45,475 nt of DNA from Clostridia bacterium (GTDB lineage: Bacteria; Bacillota_A; Clostridia; Christensenellales; Borkfalkiaceae): the NCBI GenBank assembly GCA_017462825.1, contig JAFTQI010000036.1, forward strand, positions 1 to 45,475. The letters run 5' to 3'. The notes beneath the pieces were generated by a model. The model did no database searches and had not been told where the DNA came from. It saw only the letters and a list, made by a program, of their open reading frames with translations. The translations under genes and the position numbers were made by a program. Below, in pieces: positions 15,563 through 24,294 of this stretch (position 1 is its first letter; every line of letters begins with the position of its first letter).

Positions 15563-18214
15563 ATGAAGTATTATTGTCAAGATAAGGCAACCGTTCTTGG
15601 CGCGTTGAACTCGACAGACAGCGGTTTAAAAGCGGAAGATGCAAGCCGTCGTTTGTCTGAAAACGGCAAGAACAAACTCGTCGAAGGCAAAAAGAAATCT
15701 ATCGTACGTAGATTTTTAGAGCAGCTTGCCGATCCAATGATCATCATTTTGATTGTAGCGGCGGTAATTAGCGGTGTGCTTGCCGTAATGGAGGATGAAG
15801 GTCTTACGGACGCCATCATCATTATGGCGGTCGTATTGCTCAACGCGATTCTCGGCGTACTCCAAGAAAGCAAAGCGGAAAAGGCGATAGAAGCGCTGCA
15901 AAAGATGTCCGCAGCAACCTCCAAGGTCATTCGCGATGGAAAACTGCTTTTGATCCCAAGCGAAGAACTTGTTGTTGGCGACGTAGTCGTTTTGGAGGCG
16001 GGGGACGCTGTACCGGCCGAGGGTCGTATTTTAGAAAGCGCGAGTTTGAAAATTGAGGAAGCGGCGCTTACGGGCGAATCTGTGCCTGTCACCAAGGATA
16101 CGGAAGCAATTTCGGTCGAAAACGGCGCGAAAGACGTGCCTTTGGGCGATAGAAAAAACATGGTCTATATGGGCAGTACGGTCGTATACGGACGTGGCGT
16201 GGCTGTAATCACTGCGACGGGTATGGATACGGAAATGGGTAAAATCGCAGGCGCGCTTGCGCAGGCGGAAGAAGGCAAAACGCCTTTGCAAAAGAAACTT
16301 TCCCAGCTTTCCAAAACGCTCACTTGGCTTGTTTTGGGTATCTGCGTCGTTGTGTTCGGGGTGCAAATCGTCCGTGCGTTGACGAAAGACGCGCTCGGTT
16401 TTGACTTGGCGCTTGATTCTTTTATGATTGCGGTATCACTTGCAGTTGCGGCGATTCCCGAAGGGCTTGCGGCGGTTGTCACCGTTGTGCTTTCTATAGG
16501 CGTTACAAATATGTCCAAGCGCAACGCGATTATCCGTAAACTCACGGCGGTAGAAGCGCTCGGTTGTGCGCAAATTATTTGTTCGGATAAGACGGGCACG
16601 CTCACGCAAAACAAGATGACGGTCGTGGAAAGCTTCACGGACGACGAAAAATATCTCGCGCAGGCAATGGCGCTTTGTTCGGACGCAAAAATCGACGAAG
16701 AAGGCTCAATTACGGGCGAACCTACGGAAACGGCGCTCGTTGTTTGGGCAGATAAACTCGGTTATGCAAACCCCGCTTTAAGAAGCGCGAATGCGCGCGT
16801 GGGGGAAGCTCCGTTTGACTCCAACCGTAAGATGATGTCCACCGTACACGATACGGGAAGCGGCGTCGTACAATACACGAAAGGCGCGCCCGACGTGGTT
16901 ATCGATCGTTGCACGTACTACTTGAGCGGCGGTAAAGTACTTCCCATGACGGAAGAATATAAAGCGGAAATCCTTGCCGCGAACAAGAATATGGCGGATA
17001 AAGCCCTCCGTGTGCTTGCATGCGCGAGAAGAACGTGGGATAACGCACCGACCTCTTGCGAGCCGGAAAGCTTGGAAAACGAGCTTTGTTTTATCGGGCT
17101 TTGCGGTATGATTGACCCTGTTCGTCCCGAAGTAAAATTGGCAATCGAACAGTGCCGTGAAGCGGGCGTTCGCCCGATTATGATTACGGGCGACCACGTC
17201 GATACGGCGATTGCGATTGCGAAAGAACTCGGTATTTTGGGTGAAGGGCAACGTGCGATGACGGGTGCGCAACTCAACGAAATGGACGACGAAACGTTCG
17301 AAAAGGAATTCCAATATATCAGCGTATACGCGCGTGTGCAACCCGAGCATAAAACGAGGATTGTTAATGCTTGGAAGAAAGCGGGTTGCGTAACGGCAAT
17401 GACGGGCGACGGCGTAAACGACGCGCCGTCTATTAAGGCGGCGGATATCGGCGTCGGCATGGGTATTACGGGCACGGACGTAACGAAGAACGTTGCGGAC
17501 ATGGTGCTCGCGGACGACAATTTCGCGACGATTGTAGGTGCGGTTGGCGAAGGCAGAAGAATTTACGCGAATATCCGTAAAGCGATTCAATTCTTGCTTG
17601 CTTCGAATATGAGTGAGGTTATCGCCATTTTCTTTGCGACCCTTGTTGGTTTCACAATTTTAGAACCCGTACACTTGCTTTGGATCAACCTTGTTACGGA
17701 CACTTTCCCCGCGCTTGCTTTGGGCGTTGAGAAAGGGGAAAGCGATATCATGAAAAAGAAACCCCGAGATTCAAAATCAGGCATTTTTGCCGACGGCATG
17801 GGTGTGGATATTCTCTATCAAGGGTTCTTGATTGCAGTGCTCACGATTGCTTCCTATTATCTCGGTTATTACGTTTTGTCGCCGAACGAACTCGTTGCTC
17901 ATGCACACGGTATGACGATGGCATTCTTAACGTTGTCCCTTTCCGAAGTATTCCATTGCTTGAATATGCGCTCGCAAAGAAAGAGCTTGTTCTCGGTTAA
18001 GACCTTCAATTTGGCACTTGTTTTGGCGGCGGTAGGGTCTTTCCTTGCGACCGTACTCGTTTGTGAAGTACCTTTCTTTGCAGACGCGTTCAGTTTGGTC
18101 AGCATCGGCTGGGCGGAATATCTCGTGGCGATCGGGCTTGCATTTGCGGTAATTCCCGTAGTGGAAACGGTGAAGCTTTTTCAAGCAGGTTTTGCGAAAA
18201 AACGTCAAAAATAA
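15563..18214 (+). CDS. P-type cation-transporting ATPase, probable Mn2+/Ca2+ exporter
   Basis: An 883-residue P2-type ATPase. In order: N-terminal cation-ATPase domain, actuator motif TGES (170-173), transmembrane helix 4 with AAIPEGLAA (the Ca2+/Mn2+-site proline motif), phosphorylated Asp342 in DKTGTLTQNK, nucleotide-site KGAPD, hinge TGDGVNDAP (about 614-622), and helix 6 NLVTDTFPALALG with site-forming Asn and Asp. The length fits PacL/SERCA-like pumps. ATG 15563 is preferred over GTG 15551, which overlaps the AGGAG site at 15547-15551. Ca2+ would be the default call, but the Mn2+ riboswitch upstream points to manganese efflux, as for Lactococcus YoaB. A large branched terminator follows. 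Confidence 0.93.
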   Translation: MKYYCQDKATVLGALNSTDSGLKAEDASRRLSENGKNKLVEGKKKSIVRRFLEQLADPMIIILIVAAVISGVLAVMEDEGLTDAIIIMAVVLLNAILGVLQESKAEKAIEALQKMSAATSKVIRDGKLLLIPSEELVVGDVVVLEAGDAVPAEGRILESASLKIEEAALTGESVPVTKDTEAISVENGAKDVPLGDRKNMVYMGSTVVYGRGVAVITATGMDTEMGKIAGALAQAEEGKTPLQKKLSQLSKTLTWLVLGICVVVFGVQIVRALTKDALGFDLALDSFMIAVSLAVAAIPEGLAAVVTVVLSIGVTNMSKRNAIIRKLTAVEALGCAQIICSDKTGTLTQNKMTVVESFTDDEKYLAQAMALCSDAKIDEEGSITGEPTETALVVWADKLGYANPALRSANARVGEAPFDSNRKMMSTVHDTGSGVVQYTKGAPDVVIDRCTYYLSGGKVLPMTEEYKAEILAANKNMADKALRVLACARRTWDNAPTSCEPESLENELCFIGLCGMIDPVRPEVKLAIEQCREAGVRPIMITGDHVDTAIAIAKELGILGEGQRAMTGAQLNEMDDETFEKEFQYISVYARVQPEHKTRIVNAWKKAGCVTAMTGDGVNDAPSIKAADIGVGMGITGTDVTKNVADMVLADDNFATIVGAVGEGRRIYANIRKAIQFLLASNMSEVIAIFFATLVGFTILEPVHLLWINLVTDTFPALALGVEKGESDIMKKKPRDSKSGIFADGMGVDILYQGFLIAVLTIASYYLGYYVLSPNELVAHAHGMTMAFLTLSLSEVFHCLNMRSQRKSLFSVKTFNLALVLAAVGSFLATVLVCEVPFFADAFSLVSIGWAEYLVAIGLAFAVIPVVETVKLFQAGFAKKRQK

Positions 18215-18238
18215 AGAACTTATAGACCGTACCCGTGT

Positions 18239-18329
18239 ACGAGTTTGACGAATTTTAGAGTGAAAAAGAGGCGGGCAAGGTCGCGTTGAACGCGAAATTG
18301 CCCGCCTTTGACTCCAAACTCGTTTTTTT
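18239..18329 (+). terminator. large nested-stem terminator after the P-type ATPase
   Basis: The outer stem ACGAGTTT (18239-18246) with AAACTCGT (18316-18323) encloses GAGT with ACTC and an inner stem GGCGGGCAA (about 18270-18278) with TTGCCCGCC (about 18298-18306), capped by a CGCG/CGCG helix. Seven T residues follow the outer stem. It is larger than the other terminators here. Confidence 0.85.
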
Positions 18330-18372
18330 ACAAAAAAGTTGCAAAAAAAACGAAGATTTTTTTTTCAAACCC

Positions 18373-18401
18373 TTGACCGATTGGTTTGAATATGCTATAA
18401 T
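18373..18401 (+). promoter_or_regulatory. strong promoter of the coiled-coil repeat protein
   Basis: TTGACC (18373-18378), 17-nt spacer, TATAAT (18396-18401), with a TG extension at 18393-18394. Confidence 0.9.
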
Positions 18402-18407
18402 AATGTT

Positions 18408-18570
18408 TGTATAGGCTTAATAGGGGTATTTTCCTGTTAAATCCGTACCTGTCAAGGCTTATTTGGCATTTTGGCAAAGCAAGCGAACAATAATTTTTTT
18501 GAAGCGGATAAAAGGTCGTGACAAAAAAATGATTGATAAAGCAAAAATATTATGTGTCTGAGGTGAAATA
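18408..18570 (+). other. long untranslated leader of unknown function
   Basis: About 160 nt of leader separate the promoter from the ATG at 18571, long for this window. I recognise no riboswitch class in it. It holds a TTTGGCATTTTGGCAAAGC stretch near 18460 and ends with TGAGGTG as ribosome site. A 10-codon ATG frame (18529-18561) lies just ahead of that site but has no other support. Confidence 0.4.
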
Positions 18571-20268
18571 ATGGCGGAAAGAAGAAGAAACGGCGGTTCC
18601 CAAATCGACGCGTTGTATCAGTGGATCTCTTACGACTTGCAAAAGATGAGAGCGGATCTCCTCAAAGAAATGCAAATGTCTTCTACGCAAGTAGGTTCTT
18701 TGTACAACGAAATCAAAGCAGATAACAAGCAATCTTCCGAAGCGATTGCTAGGGAAATTCGCTACGGCTATAAGCAAAACCAAAACGTATACGACGGTTT
18801 ATCCGAAGTCATTAAAGACGAAGTATCTTCTAAGCTCGACAGCATGGAAGCAAACTCTTTGTCTGGTGAAAAACTCGAAGAACTTTTGAACGAAGTTAGT
18901 GAACTGAAGTATAGTTATCAGCAATTACAAGCTGCATACGAAGGCGTCGAGCCTAAGTTGGATAGCTTGGCTGAAAAGGTTGAAAAGCTTGACGAGCTTT
19001 CCGCACGTTTGCAAGAAGTATGTGATAAGTTTGACCTTACGGCAGTTGAAAATCAGCTCGCGGATATCAACGCAAAACTCGCTGACGGTTGCGGTATCAC
19101 GGAAGAAGACCTCGTAAAAGTAGCAGAAAAAACGGAAGAAAGCGTAAGCGTACATAGCCAAAAGGTTCTCGACGCAGTTGCGGCGATTCCCGTTGCGGAA
19201 AACGTAGATTACGTTCGTATCGTTGACGAAGTAGGCGATAGAGTACTTGAGCTTTTGAATGAATCGCGTGAAGCGACGGTTGAAGGCACTTCGGAAAAAG
19301 TAGTAGAATCTATGCCTTATCCCGAAAAGCTCGATTACGACCGTTTGGCAGATATGGTAGCGGAAAAGCTCGCCGCGAAGATGCAACAAAACTACGACGT
19401 TGTTCTCGACGAAGCAGGTCTTGACGCGATTGCTGATAAAGTGGTTGCAAAAATGGGCACGGTTGCAATCGATTATGATAAAGTTTGTCTTGCAGCTCAA
19501 GCAGCTCAAGTGGTTACCGACCCCATTGATTACGATAGAATCGGCGAAATCGTGGAAGATAAGCTTGCGGGTATGACTTGTAACGTCGTTGTAGAAGCGC
19601 CCGTTGAAGAACCTGTAGTTGAAGAACCCGTAGTCGAAGAAGTTGCGGTTGTTGAAGAACCCGTAGTTGAAGCACCTGTAGCGGAAGAAATGGCAGTGGC
19701 GGTCGCTCCTGCTCCCGAGCTTCCCGTATTTGACGGCGACCAAATGGTCGATGCGGAAACGGGTCTTGTCATTCGTTTGAAGAAGAGTTTCACCGCGAAG
19801 ATGAAACAAAGCGAAGACGGCGTAAAAGCTTACTATTCGGATATCAAGAACGAATTGACCTCCTATAAGAAAATCAATTCCAACGTAAGCTGGCACGGCG
19901 ATAGATTCAACTTTGGTCGTGACACGGTTGCGAAAATGACCATCGTAGGGAAGACGTTGAATCTCTATCTTGCGCTCGATCCCAAAGATCCTGAATTTAA
20001 GACGACTGTTTACCACCAAAAAGACGTTGGTTTGCAAAAAGCGTATGAAAGCACGCCTTTTATGGTCAAGGTTAAGAGCGACGCGGCGGCAAAGAAAGCG
20101 CTTCGTTTGGTAGCGGCTCTTGCTGAAAAGCTTGCAACGGAAAAGGAAGAAAACTTTGTCGCAGTGGATTATGCGGCGGAATTTGCTTACGAATCCACGA
20201 AAGCTTTATTCGAAGCGGGTTTCATCAAAGCAACGAAGGAAAAGAAAGTCGACCTTGACACCATCTAA
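18571..20268 (+). CDS. coiled-coil repeat protein with a conserved C-terminal domain, function unknown
   Basis: A 565-residue soluble protein of unknown function. Residues 1-50 are basic, then helical (WISYDLQKMRADLLKEMQ). Residues 50-200 are rich in coiled-coil heptads. Four short repeats follow with a core of aliphatic-D-Y-x-[RK] near residues 212, 254, 300 and 319, each leading into a helix of the kind VAEKLA. Residues about 340-385 are a Val/Glu/Pro low-complexity linker (EEPVVEEPVV). The last 170 residues form a compact alpha/beta domain (LKKSFTAKMKQSEDGVKAYY, then WHGDRF.FGR, then KTLNLYLALDP) that I have seen in uncharacterised Clostridia proteins. There is no signal peptide. It has its own strong promoter and terminator. 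A cell-division, envelope or scaffold role is only a guess. Confidence 0.75.
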   Translation: MAERRRNGGSQIDALYQWISYDLQKMRADLLKEMQMSSTQVGSLYNEIKADNKQSSEAIAREIRYGYKQNQNVYDGLSEVIKDEVSSKLDSMEANSLSGEKLEELLNEVSELKYSYQQLQAAYEGVEPKLDSLAEKVEKLDELSARLQEVCDKFDLTAVENQLADINAKLADGCGITEEDLVKVAEKTEESVSVHSQKVLDAVAAIPVAENVDYVRIVDEVGDRVLELLNESREATVEGTSEKVVESMPYPEKLDYDRLADMVAEKLAAKMQQNYDVVLDEAGLDAIADKVVAKMGTVAIDYDKVCLAAQAAQVVTDPIDYDRIGEIVEDKLAGMTCNVVVEAPVEEPVVEEPVVEEVAVVEEPVVEAPVAEEMAVAVAPAPELPVFDGDQMVDAETGLVIRLKKSFTAKMKQSEDGVKAYYSDIKNELTSYKKINSNVSWHGDRFNFGRDTVAKMTIVGKTLNLYLALDPKDPEFKTTVYHQKDVGLQKAYESTPFMVKVKSDAAAKKALRLVAALAEKLATEKEENFVAVDYAAEFAYESTKALFEAGFIKATKEKKVDLDTI

Positions 20269-20306
20269 TTTTTTCGACACAAAAGACACATACGAATAAA
20301 AAAGAA

Positions 20307-20346
20307 AGAGAGCTGATAATTCCCATATTTTCGGCTCTCTATTTTA
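20307..20346 (+). terminator. terminator after the coiled-coil repeat protein
   Basis: AGAGAGCTG (20307-20315) pairs with CGGCTCTCT (20332-20340, one G-U pair) across an AT-rich loop, then ATTTTAT. Confidence 0.75.
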
Positions 20347-20384
20347 TAGGCGGACTTTGCTCCGCTAAGGAGTATAACGAAGAA

Positions 20385-22409
20385 GTGAAAGAAAAAACAA
20401 CAAAAACAAAAACGTTAGGAGAAGAAACTCCTAAGAAAAAAAACTCGGTGAATAGCAAACGCAATCCTATGGGTACTTCGTTTTTCGCGACTGCGGACAT
20501 GCTTCCCGTGCAAGAGAAAAAGTCGGCAAAAAAGAACGGCTTAAAAGGAAAACAAGGGGCAAAAAATCAAACGGATAAAACTGCCGAAAAACCTCCCGTT
20601 TCCAAGCGCGCGGATAAAACTATCTCGGGGGTAGAAACGCCGAAAAAGCGAATTTCCGCACCCCGTAATTCCAAGAAAGAAACGAAAGGGCAGACGGTGC
20701 AAACCCTTAAAGCGGTGAAACCCGTAAACGCGAAGAAGACGTCAAAAAAACACGCGCAAAAGCCAGTTAAAATCATTTTTCTTGGCGGCGTAGGGGAGAT
20801 AGGTAAGAATATGACCGCATTTGAATACGGGAATGATATTATCATTCTCGACGCAGGTCTTACCTTCCCGAATAGCGAAGATATGCCGGGCGTAGATTCC
20901 GTTGTACCCGACGTTACCTATTTGGCGCAAAATAAGGATAAAATCCGCGGCGTATTGCTTACGCACGGTCACGAAGACCATATTGGCGGCGTGCCGTATT
21001 TAATGAAAGAACTTAATCCTAGTACGCCCATTTTCGGCACGAAGCTCACCTTAATGCTCACGGATAACAAGCTTCAAGAGCATCGCATTCAGGATACGGC
21101 ACAACGGGTCGTAAAAGCGGGTGATAAAGTAAAATTAGGCGCGTTTGAAGTGGAATTTATCAACGTAAACCACTCCATTTCAGGTGCGTGTGCACTTGCG
21201 ATTCGTACGCCGAACGGCTTGATTTATCACAGCGGAGATTTCAAAATCGACTTAACGCCCGTAGCAGGTGAACCGATCGATTTCAAGCGTATTTCCGAGC
21301 TTGGTAAAGAGGGTGTGCTTCTCTATATGAGCGAGTCTACAAACATCGAACGCCCCGGCTATACGATGAGTGAAACGGTTGTCGGCACAACGCTGGATCA
21401 TCTTTTCTCGGAGAATATGCATCGTAGACTGATTATCGCGACGTTTGCATCCAACGTGCACCGCTTGCAGCAAATAATTGATTTAGCGGTCAAATATAGA
21501 AGAAAAGTCGCGCTTTCGGGACGTAGTATGTTTAAAGTTGTAGACGCGGCGGTAAAAATCGGGGAGTTAAGAATCCCCGAAGGGGTGCTCGTAGACATTG
21601 AAAAGACGAAAAACCTTTTCGATGGGGAGCTTTTGATTGTTTCCACGGGTTCGCAGGGTGAGCCCATGAGCGCGCTTACACGTATGTCGATGGGCGAATT
21701 TAATAAAGTCACTATTGGCGAAAACGATACGGTCATTATTTCCGCAAACCCGATTCCGGGTAATGAAAAAATGATTTACCGCGTGATTAACAACCTTTAC
21801 AAGCGAGGCGCGCGCGTCGTTTATGAAAGCTTGGAAAAAATCCATGTTTCGGGGCATGCATGTCAGGAAGAACACAAGATTCTCTTTAGCTTGTTAAATC
21901 CCAAATTTTTCATCCCCGTGCACGGAGAATATCGGCATTTAAAACGCCACGCACAGCTTGCGGAAGCGCTCGGCGTACCCGAACGAAACATCTTGATTAC
22001 GGACATCGGTAACTGCGTAGAACTTACTGAAAACGAAATGAAATTCGGCGAAAATGTGCAGGCAGGTACGCTTCTAATTGATGGCGTAGGCGTAGAGGAC
22101 TACGGCGATAGCGAGGTTATGAAGGACCGCTTGAAGATGTCGGCGGACGGCGTTTTCACCATCGCGATTGCGGTGACGGGGAACTATGTCATCAACGATC
22201 CCGCTATCGAAGCGCACGGTTGCACTTTCACGGACGACACGTCCGAGGGGGATATGCGCGCGGTTGTTTGCCGTGCAGTCGATAACTACGATTACGCGAA
22301 CGGAAACAAAACCGAATTAGCGCTTGCAATCAAGAAATCGGTTAAGAGTTATTTTTACAAAAAAACAAAGAAAGCGCCCCTCATTGTCGTTTCAATACTC
22401 GACGTATAA
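20385..22409 (+). CDS. rnj: ribonuclease J with a long basic N-terminal extension
   Basis: A 674-residue metallo-beta-lactamase/beta-CASP nuclease, the main mRNA 5'-3' exonuclease and endonuclease of Firmicutes. Residues 1-125 are a Lys-rich, low-complexity extension absent from typical RNase J (about 555 residues). The enzyme proper starts at KIIFLGGVGEIGKN (about 127). The Zn2+ motif HGHEDH is at about 193-198, with HSGDFKID and the beta-CASP motifs IISANPIPGNE and VSGHA following. The GTG start has AAGGAG (20367-20372) 12 nt upstream, rather long. It heads a tight gene row (gaps of 4-20 nt) that runs to 28245. Whether this is the J1 or J2 type cannot be told without alignment. Confidence 0.92.
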   Translation: MKEKTTKTKTLGEETPKKKNSVNSKRNPMGTSFFATADMLPVQEKKSAKKNGLKGKQGAKNQTDKTAEKPPVSKRADKTISGVETPKKRISAPRNSKKETKGQTVQTLKAVKPVNAKKTSKKHAQKPVKIIFLGGVGEIGKNMTAFEYGNDIIILDAGLTFPNSEDMPGVDSVVPDVTYLAQNKDKIRGVLLTHGHEDHIGGVPYLMKELNPSTPIFGTKLTLMLTDNKLQEHRIQDTAQRVVKAGDKVKLGAFEVEFINVNHSISGACALAIRTPNGLIYHSGDFKIDLTPVAGEPIDFKRISELGKEGVLLYMSESTNIERPGYTMSETVVGTTLDHLFSENMHRRLIIATFASNVHRLQQIIDLAVKYRRKVALSGRSMFKVVDAAVKIGELRIPEGVLVDIEKTKNLFDGELLIVSTGSQGEPMSALTRMSMGEFNKVTIGENDTVIISANPIPGNEKMIYRVINNLYKRGARVVYESLEKIHVSGHACQEEHKILFSLLNPKFFIPVHGEYRHLKRHAQLAEALGVPERNILITDIGNCVELTENEMKFGENVQAGTLLIDGVGVEDYGDSEVMKDRLKMSADGVFTIAIAVTGNYVINDPAIEAHGCTFTDDTSEGDMRAVVCRAVDNYDYANGNKTELALAIKKSVKSYFYKKTKKAPLIVVSILDV

Positions 22410-22427
22410 GGCGTAAAGCAGGAAAGA

Positions 22428-23066
22428 ATGAAATATACCGCGTCCCTTGTAAAATTGAATATCGATTCGAAAATCATAGAACGGAGAGCGGATGCGCTTT
22501 CGCGCGGAATCCCCGTTGCGGACGACGAAACGCTGAATTTTCTGCTCGTCACGCTTGCGGCGACGAAACCGACTCGCATTTTAGAGATCGGTACGGCGGT
22601 CGGGCTTTCGTCCGTTGCGATGTTGAAAGCTTGCCCTAGCGCGCGTTTAACCACAATAGAATTGGAGGAAGAACGTTTCTTGGAAGCTAAGCAAAATTTC
22701 ATTGATTTTGACGTTTCCGAACGCGTGAACGCATACATGGGTGACGCGGGCGAGATTTTAGCGATGATGGACGGAGAATACGATTTTGTATTTTTGGACG
22801 GTCCAAAGGCGCAATACGAGAAATATTTATTCGATTTAAAGCGTCTTATGAAAAAGGGTGCGATTCTCTTTGCCGACGACGTACTCTTATACGGTTGGGT
22901 GAGCGGCGAAGAACCCACGCCCCAAAAACGCCATTCGATCGTCGATAAAATCCGTTCGTATTTGCATACGGTAACGGCGGATAGGGATTTCGTAACGTCA
23001 GTACTCGACGTCGGCGACGGCGTTGCGTTATCCGTTTATATGGGCAAAGAAACGAAAGAAGAATAA
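22428..23066 (+). CDS. trmR: SAM-dependent O-methyltransferase, probable tRNA 5-hydroxyuridine methyltransferase
   Basis: A 212-residue class I methyltransferase of the O-methyltransferase-3 type. The SAM-binding loop ILEIGTAVGL is at residues 51-60, the acidic loop end in TIELEEE at about 82-88, and FVFLDGPKAQY contains the metal/catalytic Asp region (about 121-131). In B. subtilis the homologous YrrM (TrmR) makes 5-methoxyuridine at tRNA position 34 from the 5-hydroxyuridine produced by the U32 proteins YrrN/YrrO. Here a U32 protein starts 12 nt downstream, which strongly supports this role over a catechol-type methyltransferase. Confidence 0.82.
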   Translation: MKYTASLVKLNIDSKIIERRADALSRGIPVADDETLNFLLVTLAATKPTRILEIGTAVGLSSVAMLKACPSARLTTIELEEERFLEAKQNFIDFDVSERVNAYMGDAGEILAMMDGEYDFVFLDGPKAQYEKYLFDLKRLMKKGAILFADDVLLYGWVSGEEPTPQKRHSIVDKIRSYLHTVTADRDFVTSVLDVGDGVALSVYMGKETKEE

Positions 23067-23078
23067 GAGAGATTGTTT

Positions 23079-24281
23079 ATGAAAGCGGAACTTTTAGCCC
23101 CTGCAGGGAGCTATACAAAATTTCTCACAGCGCTTCATTTTGGCGCAGACGCGGTGTACGTGGGGGGGAAGAGCTTTTCCCTGCGCACGTTTGCGGATAA
23201 CTTTACGACGGACGAACTTCGTTCCGCCGCGCTTCTTGCGCACAAAAACAACAAAAAATTATACGTCACGGCGAACGTCTTTGCGCGTAACGCCGATTTT
23301 TCGTTGTTAAAGGATTATTTTGTGAGTTTGCAAGAGCTTGGCGCGGACGCTGCGATTATCAGCGACCCAGGTGCGATTTACGTGGCGAAACAAGTCGCGC
23401 CCAAGCTGGAAATCCACCTTTCCACGCAAGCCAACACGACAAATAAATACGCCGTTCGGTTTTGGCAAGAACAGGGTGTTTCGCGCGTGGTACTTGCAAG
23501 AGAATTGAGTTTAAAGGAGATCGCGGAAATCCACGAATTTAACCCTGAAATGGAGCTGGAAGCATTCGTGCACGGCGCGATGTGTATATCGTACAGCGGA
23601 AGATGCCTTTTGTCCGATTATTTGGACGGAAGGTCCTCTAATCGCGGCGCGTGCGTGCAGTCTTGTAGATGGCGGTATGAAGTCCGCGCGTTGAACGCAA
23701 CGAACGGAAAATCGGAATGGTTGCCTATTCAAGAGGACGAAAAAGGCGCGTACATTTTGAACAGTAAAGACTTGAATATGCTCGACTATTTACATGAAAT
23801 GGAGGGGGCAGGTATCAGTTCATTCAAAATTGAAGGGCGCATGAAGAGCGGATATTATCTTGCGACGGTCATTAACGCCTACCGAAGATTAATGGACGGC
23901 GGCGATATCGAAATTTCGCGAAAAGAGCTTGGCAACGTTGCGCACCGTGAATATACGCAAGCCTACGCGCTTGGTAAGAACGCGCAAACGGTCAATTATG
24001 ACGACAGTCAATCCAAAGGGGATTACGTGTATATTGCGGACGTTATAAAGAGTGAAAACGGCTATCTTTTTGCGGAAATGCGCAACCGTTTCAAAAAGGG
24101 CGAGACTTTGGAAGTGCTTTCCCCGACGGAAACTTGCGGAAAGACCTTTGTTGCGAAGGAGATTTATACCTCGGAAGGGATAGAAACGGACGATGCGAAG
24201 CTCGTGCAAGAAATTTACCGCATTGCTTGTCCGTATGAATTAAAGAAAGGGGACTATATTCGCCGTAAAAACGTGAAATAA
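23079..24281 (+). CDS. trhP: U32-family tRNA hydroxylation protein (TrhP-like)
   Basis: A 400-residue member of peptidase family U32, YrrO/YegQ branch. The start MKAELLAPAGS with GADAVYVGG is typical. The conserved block EAFVHGAMCISYSGRCLLS followed by RGACVQSCRW gives four Cys, which in this group hold an iron-sulfur cluster. Members hydroxylate tRNA U34 using prephenate and are not peptidases as first annotated. ATG 23079 is preferred over TTG 23073 on ribosome-site spacing. Its neighbour TrmR would methylate the product, so the pair forms a wobble-uridine (mo5U) module. Only one U32 gene is present, whereas B. subtilis has two. Confidence 0.85.
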   Translation: MKAELLAPAGSYTKFLTALHFGADAVYVGGKSFSLRTFADNFTTDELRSAALLAHKNNKKLYVTANVFARNADFSLLKDYFVSLQELGADAAIISDPGAIYVAKQVAPKLEIHLSTQANTTNKYAVRFWQEQGVSRVVLARELSLKEIAEIHEFNPEMELEAFVHGAMCISYSGRCLLSDYLDGRSSNRGACVQSCRWRYEVRALNATNGKSEWLPIQEDEKGAYILNSKDLNMLDYLHEMEGAGISSFKIEGRMKSGYYLATVINAYRRLMDGGDIEISRKELGNVAHREYTQAYALGKNAQTVNYDDSQSKGDYVYIADVIKSENGYLFAEMRNRFKKGETLEVLSPTETCGKTFVAKEIYTSEGIETDDAKLVQEIYRIACPYELKKGDYIRRKNVK

Positions 24282-24294
24282 AGGAAGAATAACG

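Noticed and set aside
18529..18561. 10-codon ATG frame just before the coiled-coil gene
   Set aside because: Ribosome site is poor (AAAAGG about 13 nt away) and no codon run suggests an attenuating leader peptide.
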